Under the pieces are notes generated by a model. It was not told the DNA's origin and ran no database searches. It worked only from the letters and a program-made list of their open reading frames with translations. The position numbers and the translations under genes are program-made. DNA of 6,783 nucleotides from JAHJTW01 sp964545545 (lineage in GTDB: Bacteria > Krumholzibacteriota > Krumholzibacteriia > LZORAL124-64-63), in assembly GCA_964545545.1 (NCBI GenBank), contig CAZJGK010000120.1, forward strand, positions 1 to 6,783. The letters are read 5' to 3'. This document shows positions 1 to 5,666 of the stretch, one piece after another. Numbering within the stretch: the stretch's first letter is position 1; every line of letters begins with the position of its first letter.

Positions 1-202
1 CCGGCAGCCCCTTGACCACATCCGCAGTGCCGTCGGGTGAGCTGTCGTCCACCACCAGGACCGAAAGGCGGGGATCCTGTTCCAGGATGATCGGCAGCAA
101 CCTCCCCACATTCTCGGCTTCGTTATAGGTGGGCACAACCACCACCGCCTTGCGCAGATTCAAGGGCGGTGCCCCACCGATTTCCTGAGGGTGATCACTC
201 AT
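1..202 (-). CDS. Polyprenol-phosphate mannosyltransferase-like GT2 (DPM1-like), N-terminal fragment
   Basis: Partial gene cut by the left edge; 67 codons are visible. After about 18 residues comes a GT2 Rossmann start, VVVVPTYNEAENV (residues 20-32), followed by VLVVDDSSPDGTADVV (about 48-63). The DDSSPDGT nucleotide-sugar-binding signature is the form typical of dolichol/polyprenol-phosphate mannose synthases, which move mannose (sometimes another sugar) from GDP-mannose to a polyprenyl phosphate at the cytoplasmic membrane face. The ATG at 202-200 overlaps the end of the YfhO gene by 8 nt (ATGAGTGA). It has an AGGAGG Shine-Dalgarno at 217-212, 9 nt upstream, so the start is well supported and translation is probably coupled to the YfhO gene. 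The catalytic DxD-like region and any C-terminal membrane helices lie outside the window, so donor and acceptor cannot be determined. Family assignment is confident; exact substrate is not. Confidence 0.9.
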   Translation of the reverse strand, partial: MSDHPQEIGGAPPLNLRKAVVVVPTYNEAENVGRLLPIILEQDPRLSVLVVDDSSPDGTADVVKGLP

Positions 203-2780
203 CCCGCATGACCTCCTGGATGTTGGCGCGGCGCCGCCTGAAGACCGAAATCAACAACAGGCCGAGAGTCAAGACCAGCCCGCACCCGGTCAGGACCAGG
301 CCTTTGTCCACCGCCGGATCACTGTACACAAAACGAACCTCGTGGGTGCCCGACCCGACCTTGACGGCCCGGAGCACCAGATCGGCCGTCAACAATTCAG
401 CCGGCTTTTCATCCACGGTGACCCGCCAGCCCGGCGCGTTCATATCGGCCAGGACAAGCATGGCTGGATGAGAAGTCTTGACCTGCAGGGAAACCTCATT
501 CAGCCCGTCGCTGACAAAGACGGGCTCAGTTTCCCCGGCAGGGGAAACACCGGCTTGCGGGGCCGGTTCCTCACCGCCGGGACCCGACAGGTAGACCAGC
601 GAACCCGGAACAAAAGTGCTGTCCTGGACAGCATCGAGAAATCCCTCCAGGGTGCCGCCCCCGGGCAACTGCGAATCCGGCAACCAGTGGTCGACAAGTC
701 GCGCACGCGGCAAACAGGCGCGATTGCGATAAATGTAGGGGGAACGATTGGTCAAAGGAACAGGGTCAAGGTCCAGCCCCTGGGCAGCCAGCAGCTGCAA
801 CTGGTCGGGGCTGAAAGCATTATCAAAACTCACAACCTTGGCGCTCAGCCAACTGGCGATCCGACCGGCGGGCAGCTGGCCGTACAAGCGTTTGCGGATG
901 ACCTCGTACGTGGCCAGCTTGGCCGGGTGATATCCCCCCAGGGAACGGATCCCGTCCGCCATCCAGGCGTTGCGGCCACCGTAAGTGCCCAGAGGATAGA
1001 TCCGGTCGTGGCCAACCTCCCGTTGCAGCAAGGCGGCATCGGGACCGCTCTCGGTGCCGGCCGGCAAGGGAACCTGCTCCAGGGAAAGCGCGGGCATAAG
1101 CGCAGCCTGCCCGTCGGCGCCGCGCCCGATGCGCAGCAGGAAATTTTCAGGATGAGTGATCCGCGCATCCACCCGGCCCAAATCCGCGAACACGAGCAGC
1201 AACAGGACCCAGGCCAACCCGCGGCGGCGGAAACCATCCCGCGCCCGCGCCACCCCGAAGGCTCCGGCAGCCAGCAACAGGTAAAACCCGATCCTGATCA
1301 GATCGCCACGTTGCATTTGCCAGGCAGCCTCCAGCAGGACCTGGGCCGTGGGTTTCTGCTCCAGGGCGGCGAGACTCCGCAGATGTGCCAGAAAATTTCC
1401 GTGCGCCAGGGACGCGCCGCCGGCGAGCATCAAGACCGCTCCCAGGACTCCGCACAGGGCCACCGGCAGCCATTGCGGACCGGACGAGCCCCCCTCCCGC
1501 CAGGCATGCACTCCCCGCGGAGCAGCCACCGCCAGGGCGAACGCCACCAGCACCAGGATCATCGAGGGGACCCGGAACTTGTTGAAAAAGGGCAGCCAGC
1601 GGTAAAGGAGTTCGTAGAGCCCGAACCCGAAGTTGCCGAAGGCGACCGACACGACAAGCACGGCCAGCAGCCCCATCACGACCAGCCAGCGGCGCTGGGC
1701 CGCCGTCCACGACAACCCGGCCAGGATCAGCACCAGAAATCCGAAATAGTTGGGATAGTCCGTGAAAGGCATCCGGCCCATGTAGGTGGCCTGGCCAAAA
1801 CCCGCGGACGAGGGCAGGACAAAGGTGGAAAGTTCCTGGGGAGCCAGGGACCAACCCGTGGCGTAGGCCAGTCCAGCGCCGCCGCCCCCGCCGTCGGCAT
1901 CCTGCCCCCGGACCGAGATCCGGGCATAGTCATGCACAGGCACCAGCAGAATACCCGCGATGAGGAAGCCAAGGCCAAGGCCCACGACCACCTGACCGGT
2001 GCGTTGCAGGCGCACCAGGGCCGCGGTGCGGCGCCACATCGGCTCCAGGGGCCACAGCGCGCCCCAGAAAGTGAACCAGGCCACCACACCCAGGGTGTAG
2101 TAGGCGATCTGGATATGTCCCCGCAGCAATTGCACTCCCAGCAGCAAGCCCGTCATGGCGACCGCGCGCAGACCCCGGCCGTCAAGGATGCGCAGGGTCC
2201 AGCCCACGATCCAGGGCAGATACATGGCCGCCCCCAGCTTGGAGCCGTGGCCATGCACACCCCAGGCGACAACCTTGGGAAAAAGCAGCCAGATCAAGGC
2301 CCCCAGCAAGACCTCGGCCCGCGTGAGGTTCCAGCGCCGCAACAGCCAGACCATGCCCAGACCCCCGAACAGCAGGTGTCCGAACATCCAGGTCAAAGGC
2401 ACAAAACCCAGCGCATTCTGCAGAAAATTGAAAACCACGGACGGTGGATAGAGGTAGCGCACATAGGCCAGGGAGCCGAAGCTGGGCATGCCGGCAAACA
2501 GGTAGGGGTTCCAGAGAGGGTAATGTCCGCGCGCCAGGGCTTCATCGCCCACCCGGGAGAACATGAGGGAATTGCCGGCATCACTGCTCTGGAAAACTCG
2601 GCCCTGGAAAAAGGCCCCGGGATAAACCACCGCCAGCAGCGCCAGGATCAGCAGGCTGATCTGGAGCCAATAGGCCCACCCCTCATCTATTTCCAGCCAC
2701 CGCGTCACCTTGACCGGAATACCTCGCGCAGGGGGAGCGCTTTCTGGAGCGGGCTGTTTTCTGTCACGGTGCTTGACCAC
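195..2780 (-). CDS. YfhO-family polytopic membrane protein, putative GT-C glycosyltransferase
   Basis: A protein of 861 residues. After a basic N-terminus the first membrane helix is at about residues 35-58, and many hydrophobic helices follow up to about 530. Features I associate with the YfhO family are visible: an Asp in an SSDAGNS loop (about 65-71), HYPLWNPYLFAGMP (86-99), GHGSKLGAAMYLPW (177-190), LRGHIQIAYY (219-228) and FFNKFRVPSM (398-407). A non-membrane domain spans about 540-825 and includes NAPGWRVTVDEKP (781-793). A last helix (828-846) precedes RRRR, which suggests a cytoplasmic tail. In Firmicutes, YfhO transfers sugar from a polyprenyl-phosphate carrier to cell-wall polymers; the acceptor here is unknown. 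The GTG at 2780 was chosen over the longer in-frame GTG at 2825 because AGGAGG lies 4 nt before it and the longer start has no ribosome site. The 3' end overlaps the next gene by 8 nt. A Gly-rich stretch (DGGGGGAG) sits in an extramembrane loop before YATGWSL. Confidence 0.92.
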   Translation of the reverse strand: MVKHRDRKQPAPESAPPARGIPVKVTRWLEIDEGWAYWLQISLLILALLAVVYPGAFFQGRVFQSSDAGNSLMFSRVGDEALARGHYPLWNPYLFAGMPSFGSLAYVRYLYPPSVVFNFLQNALGFVPLTWMFGHLLFGGLGMVWLLRRWNLTRAEVLLGALIWLLFPKVVAWGVHGHGSKLGAAMYLPWIVGWTLRILDGRGLRAVAMTGLLLGVQLLRGHIQIAYYTLGVVAWFTFWGALWPLEPMWRRTAALVRLQRTGQVVVGLGLGFLIAGILLVPVHDYARISVRGQDADGGGGGAGLAYATGWSLAPQELSTFVLPSSAGFGQATYMGRMPFTDYPNYFGFLVLILAGLSWTAAQRRWLVVMGLLAVLVVSVAFGNFGFGLYELLYRWLPFFNKFRVPSMILVLVAFALAVAAPRGVHAWREGGSSGPQWLPVALCGVLGAVLMLAGGASLAHGNFLAHLRSLAALEQKPTAQVLLEAAWQMQRGDLIRIGFYLLLAAGAFGVARARDGFRRRGLAWVLLLLVFADLGRVDARITHPENFLLRIGRGADGQAALMPALSLEQVPLPAGTESGPDAALLQREVGHDRIYPLGTYGGRNAWMADGIRSLGGYHPAKLATYEVIRKRLYGQLPAGRIASWLSAKVVSFDNAFSPDQLQLLAAQGLDLDPVPLTNRSPYIYRNRACLPRARLVDHWLPDSQLPGGGTLEGFLDAVQDSTFVPGSLVYLSGPGGEEPAPQAGVSPAGETEPVFVSDGLNEVSLQVKTSHPAMLVLADMNAPGWRVTVDEKPAELLTADLVLRAVKVGSGTHEVRFVYSDPAVDKGLVLTGCGLVLTLGLLLISVFRRRRANIQEVMRDE

Positions 2781-2784
2781 CGGG

Positions 2785-2790
2785 CCTCCT
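2785..2790 (-). promoter_or_regulatory. Shine-Dalgarno AGGAGG fixing the YfhO start
   Basis: A perfect AGGAGG (minus strand) ends 4 nt before the GTG at 2780-2778. The upstream in-frame GTG at 2825 has no purine-rich ribosome site, so this motif supports the shorter protein. Confidence 0.75.
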
Positions 2791-2831
2791 ATCGGAATCC
2801 CCAACCAGATCGGATTAAGGACCACAAGTCA

Positions 2832-2854
2832 CGGGTTATCATATCATTGACCCG
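2832..2854. repeat. Imperfect inverted repeat over the candidate -10
   Basis: The arms CGGGT and ACCCG are separated by 13 nt, with one further symmetric A/T pair inside after a mismatch. The dyad straddles the candidate -10 at 2843-2838. It could be an operator half-site pair or a weak hairpin. No T-run follows it on the minus strand, so it does not look like an intrinsic terminator for the upstream gene. A 5-bp arm can arise by chance. Confidence 0.25.
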
Positions 2855-2867
2855 CTTGCGATGTCTA
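2838..2867 (-). promoter_or_regulatory. Candidate sigma70-type promoter for the YfhO block
   Basis: On the minus strand, TAGACA (2867-2862, 5 of 6 to TTGACA) is followed after 18 nt by TATGAT (2843-2838, 5 of 6 to TATAAT). The -35 overlaps the TAG stop of the upstream GT2 gene. The site lies in the only sizeable non-coding, AT-richer stretch of the window. A start about 7 nt past the -10 would leave a leader of roughly 50 nt before the GTG at 2780. Sigma consensus in this organism is assumed rather than known, and an 18-nt spacer is acceptable but not ideal. Confidence 0.45.
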
Positions 2868-3800
2868 CTGGCCGGGCGGGTAGGGACGCCCGCGCAACTC
2901 ATCCAGCACACCCAGCCAGACCGCTGCGGCCGTCGCCATGCGGCCATGCCACAAGTGGAAGGCGGAATGACCTGTAAAATAGGCGATCTGGCACAGCCCC
3001 AGCAGAGGCCAGCGGTACCAGGGCCAGTGCTTGCGCAGCAGACACACATGACTGCGACTGCGCAACCAGACCTTGCGCGGGGATGCCTCCCCCACCGACA
3101 TGCTCACCTTGTGCAGGACGATGGACCGCGGCACATGCAGGATGCGGCCGCCCGCCGCGGTGAGGCGCAGGGAGTAATCCGCATCTTCGCCGTAGAAATG
3201 GAAATCCTCATCGAAAAGACCAACTTCATCCAGAGCGTGCTGCCCCAGCAAAAGCGCGCACCCGGTGCCGTAATCGACAAACCGCGGCTCGAGCGGCAGA
3301 TCCCCGGCCACCATGCGGATCCCCTGATGCCGAACCCAGCCACACCAGTGGCCGATTACGCCGCCATCGTACCAGATACGTGCCGGATCGCCGGCGAAGC
3401 AGATCCTGGGTGTCGCCGCCCAGGCCTCGGGCACGCCGGCCGCCGTCTCCACCAACCGGCGCAGGCTGCCCTCGGGCACGACCGTATCGTTGTTCAAGAG
3501 CAGGATCCAGCCGGAGAACCCCTCGCGCCGCAAGTTTTCCAGGCCCAGGTTGCAGCCGCCCGCCCAACGCAGATTCTCCGGGGCCTCCAGGATTTCGACC
3601 TCGGGATGGTGGCGCCGGGTCCAGGCGACGGAATCATCCCCGGAAGCGTTGTCCACCATGAGAAGGCGCAGACCGGGGTAACTTTCCTGGGCCAGGGACC
3701 CGAGGCAGTCGGCCAGCACCTGGCGGCCGTTCCAGTTGATCACGACCACCGCCAGCGGCGGCAAGACCCTCTGGTCTCCTCGGGTCGACGGCTCAGGCAC
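2865..3800 (-). CDS. Family 2 glycosyltransferase, rhamnosyltransferase-like (WcaA/RfbN-type fold)
   Basis: About 311 residues form a single GT-A domain: VVVINWNG (18-25), VDNASGDD (49-56), NLRWAGGCNLGL (76-87), LLNND (101-105, the metal-binding DxD equivalent), an acceptor-side segment YGTGCALLLG (177-186), and FHFYGEDADYSLR (200-212) with the acidic residues expected for the catalytic base. This architecture is common in enzymes adding rhamnose or other sugars to surface polysaccharides; the sugar cannot be read from sequence. A mildly hydrophobic C-terminal segment (about 262-297) may bind the membrane. The start is uncertain. The GTG at 3800 overlaps the previous stop by 8 nt and has AGGA 9 nt upstream. 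The TTG at 3842 would give a long unconserved N-terminus, and the TTG at 3764 would begin two residues before the first beta strand's leader. The gene ends with TAG, followed by 84 nt of non-coding DNA. Confidence 0.88.
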   Translation of the reverse strand: MPEPSTRGDQRVLPPLAVVVINWNGRQVLADCLGSLAQESYPGLRLLMVDNASGDDSVAWTRRHHPEVEILEAPENLRWAGGCNLGLENLRREGFSGWILLLNNDTVVPEGSLRRLVETAAGVPEAWAATPRICFAGDPARIWYDGGVIGHWCGWVRHQGIRMVAGDLPLEPRFVDYGTGCALLLGQHALDEVGLFDEDFHFYGEDADYSLRLTAAGGRILHVPRSIVLHKVSMSVGEASPRKVWLRSRSHVCLLRKHWPWYRWPLLGLCQIAYFTGHSAFHLWHGRMATAAAVWLGVLDELRGRPYPPGQ

Positions 3801-4746
3801 GATCGGCAATCCTGAAGTCCCGCTCGGGCCGCCTACCGGCAACGACCAGTTCGGCGATCAGGCCCAGGCTGATGAACTGGAAGGAAAGGATGATGAGCAC
3901 CAGCCCCAGCAGGAGCATGGGGCGCAGGCGCAAGCCGTGACCGGCCAGCCAGTAGAGAAGGAAATAGAAGCTGATCCCACCGCCAATGGTCAGAAAGCCC
4001 AGCCCCAAACGCCCGAACACGTGCAGGGGCGAGGTGCGGCGCGCATGCAAAAAGTAAACCGTCAGCAGATCGAGAAAACCGTTGATGAACCGGGCGGGGC
4101 CGTACTTGGTTTGCCCATACTTGCGGACGAAATGGCGCACTGGCTTCTCGGTGACCCGAAAGCCCTCCAGGTGGGCCAGCGCCGGGACGTAGCGATGCAT
4201 CTCACCGTAGATGCGCACTCGCTCCACGACGCAGCGCCGATAGGCCTTCAGGCCGCAGTTGAAATCATGAAGTTTCAAACCGCACATTTTGCTGGTGAAC
4301 CAGTTGAAGATACGGCTCGTCTTGTTCTTGATGAAGCTGTCCTTGCGGTCCTGCTTCCAGCCCGAGACCAGATCCCAGCCTGCGTCGATTTTTTCCAGCA
4401 GCGCGGGGATTTCGGCCGGATCGTCCTGAAGGTCGGCGTCCATGGTGATCACGACCTCGGCCTTCGCTTCCTGGAATCCCGCGGACAGGGCGGCGGCCTT
4501 GCCGAAATTCCGGCCGAAGCTCAGGCCGTGGACCTCGGGATGCTGCGCCGCCAGGTCACCGACCACGGCGAAGGTCCCGTCCGTACTGCCGTCGTCGACG
4601 ATCCAGATCCCATAGGTCCGCTCCAGTGGTTCGAGGGCCTCCCGGATGCGTTCGACAAGCTCCGGCAAGGATTCGTACTCGTTGAAGGCCGGTACGACCA
4701 CCGCCACGTCGAGCAGGGATTCAGGGGACGCCTGTTCTGTTTTCAA
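3793..4746 (-). CDS. Polyprenyl-phosphate glycosyltransferase, GT2 with two C-terminal membrane helices (CsbB/GtrB/DPM-like)
   Basis: A 317-residue protein at about the usual length for the family. The GT-A domain shows VVVPAFNEYESL (16-27), IVDDGSTDGT (49-58), FGRNFGKAAALSAGF (77-91) and the catalytic metal motif DADLQDDP (103-110). The conserved segments SRIFNWF (144-150) and DFNCGLKAYRR (161-171) follow, then RKYGQTKYG (208-216) before the membrane part. Two hydrophobic helices (about 244-266 and 276-302) end the protein, as in CsbB, GtrB and ArnC relatives that load a sugar onto undecaprenyl phosphate at the inner leaflet. The start is TTG at 4746-4744. It is the first possible start, since TGA is the preceding in-frame codon, and AAGGAG lies 6 nt upstream. 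It overlaps the epimerase stop by 4 nt (TTGA), so coupled translation is likely. The sugar donor is not determinable; glucose, GlcNAc and mannose are all known in the family. Confidence 0.93.
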   Translation of the reverse strand: MKTEQASPESLLDVAVVVPAFNEYESLPELVERIREALEPLERTYGIWIVDDGSTDGTFAVVGDLAAQHPEVHGLSFGRNFGKAAALSAGFQEAKAEVVITMDADLQDDPAEIPALLEKIDAGWDLVSGWKQDRKDSFIKNKTSRIFNWFTSKMCGLKLHDFNCGLKAYRRCVVERVRIYGEMHRYVPALAHLEGFRVTEKPVRHFVRKYGQTKYGPARFINGFLDLLTVYFLHARRTSPLHVFGRLGLGFLTIGGGISFYFLLYWLAGHGLRLRPMLLLGLVLIILSFQFISLGLIAELVVAGRRPERDFRIADRA

Positions 4747-5666
4747 TCACTGCTCCTTCGGGAAATGGCCCACTCCGCTTCACGCACCAGACCTTCGGCG
4801 AAGGGAATGGTCGGCCGGTAACCGATGCTCTTTTCAACATGGGTGCGGTCGGCGAAGGTGTTCTTGACGTCCCCCTTGGCAACCTCGCCATAGGTGATGC
4901 TGGCGGTCAGGCCCGGCACCCGCTCTGTCAGGATGGCCTGCAACATGTTCAGCGCCTCGCTGAAAACAACACGGCTGCCGCCGCCGGTATTGAAGATATC
5001 CCAGGTGGGATCACAGGCCACGGCCAACAGGTTGGAGCGGGCCGCATCCCCGACGTAGGTGAAATCACGGGTCTGGGAACCATCGCCGTAGACCTCGAAA
5101 ACCCGCCCGTCCAACGCGGCTTCAATGTACTTGCGGAAGGCCATATCCGGGCGCTGGCGCGGACCGAAGACCGTGAAATAACGCAGGCTGCTCGTGGGGA
5201 CCTTGAAGTTCATGGAATACAGCACGCACAGGTGCTCGGCGGCCATCTTGGTCACCCCGTAGGGCGATCGCGGCTGGGGCAACGCCTTTTCCGTNNNNNN
5301 NNNNNNNNNNNNNNNNNNNNNNNNNNNNNNNNNNNNNNNNNNNNNNNNNNNNNNNNNNNNNNNNNNNNNNNNNNNNNNNNNNNNNNNNNNNNNNGCATCC
5401 AGGGTCTGCAGATCCTCTGTCACGAAGGTGAAATCCGGGTGGCCGACGAAGCCCGCCATGTTTTCCCGCTTGAGGTCCGGGTCATAGTAGTCGGTCAGGC
5501 AATCCACGCCCCTGACCCGGCAACCCAATTCAAGGAGAGCCTCGGTCAGGGTGCTGCCGATGAAACCGGCACAACCGGTGACCACAACTTCGGTGCCGGG
5601 AGCGAGTATTTCCCGCACCCGGTCGGGCAATTCTCCCACCACCTGTTGCAACTCAGTTCTTTCCAT
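4743..5666 (-). CDS. NAD-dependent epimerase/dehydratase, extended SDR (UDP-sugar 4-epimerase-like), with assembly gap
   Basis: An extended short-chain dehydrogenase acting on a nucleotide sugar in the cytosol. A 22-residue leader precedes the NAD-binding motif TGCAGFIG (30-37), with the acidic residue closing beta-2 in RGVDCLTDYYD. The catalytic YGVTK (YxxxK, Y136 and K140 when the N run is counted as 34 residues) follows the gap, then RYFTVFGPRQRPDMAF, which resembles UDP-glucose and UDP-glucuronate 4-epimerases, then DGSQTRDFTYVGD and FNTGGG. The catalytic Ser/Thr segment (usually S-x-x-VYG) falls in the gap and cannot be checked. Both flanks read in one frame, so the gene is probably intact but longer than shown. 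The ATG at 5666 has AGGGGAG 7 nt upstream and overlaps the DUF2723 gene by 14 nt. It probably supplies an activated sugar to the glycosyltransferases of the locus. GDP-sugar dehydratase or decarboxylase activity cannot be excluded. Confidence 0.9.
   Translation of the reverse strand: MERTELQQVVGELPDRVREILAPGTEVVVTGCAGFIGSTLTEALLELGCRVRGVDCLTDYYDPDLKRENMAGFVGHPDFTFVTEDLQTLDXXXXXXXXXXXXXXXXXXXXXXXXXXXXXXXXXXTEKALPQPRSPYGVTKMAAEHLCVLYSMNFKVPTSSLRYFTVFGPRQRPDMAFRKYIEAALDGRVFEVYGDGSQTRDFTYVGDAARSNLLAVACDPTWDIFNTGGGSRVVFSEALNMLQAILTERVPGLTASITYGEVAKGDVKNTFADRTHVEKSIGYRPTIPFAEGLVREAEWAISRRSSD
4753..4758 (-). promoter_or_regulatory. Shine-Dalgarno AAGGAG for a TTG-started GT2 gene
   Basis: AAGGAG (minus strand) sits inside the last codons of the epimerase gene, 6 nt before the TTG at 4746. 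It supports this rare start codon, which is otherwise forced by the TGA directly upstream in frame. Confidence 0.65.
5295..5394. other. Assembly gap (100 N)
   Basis: Exactly 100 N, a conventional placeholder for a gap of unknown size, inside the epimerase gene. Comparison with family spacing suggests the real missing sequence is about 200 nt. Confidence 0.98.

Noticed and set aside
1147..1854. A 235-codon minus-strand open frame in another frame within the YfhO gene.
   Set aside because: Lies wholly inside a well-supported membrane protein gene; low-complexity Gly/Arg/Ala composition typical of out-of-frame GC-rich translation.
2781..2864. Possible intrinsic terminator after the rhamnosyltransferase-like GT2.
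   Set aside because: The only dyad has 5-bp arms with a 13-nt loop and no following T-run on the transcribed strand.
342..3815. A 1157-codon open frame on the plus strand, antisense to the YfhO and GT2 genes.
   Set aside because: Its codons are in exact register with the minus-strand codons, so a stop would need a TTA, CTA or TCA sense codon. GC-rich codon use avoids these. The translation is rich in Gln, His, Pro, Gly and Arg, with no domain, and it runs through two genes and the gap between them.
3736..4821. A 361-codon plus-strand open frame opposite the CsbB-like GT2.
   Set aside because: Same codon-register mirror effect; the minus-strand frame carries clear GT2 motifs and this one has none.
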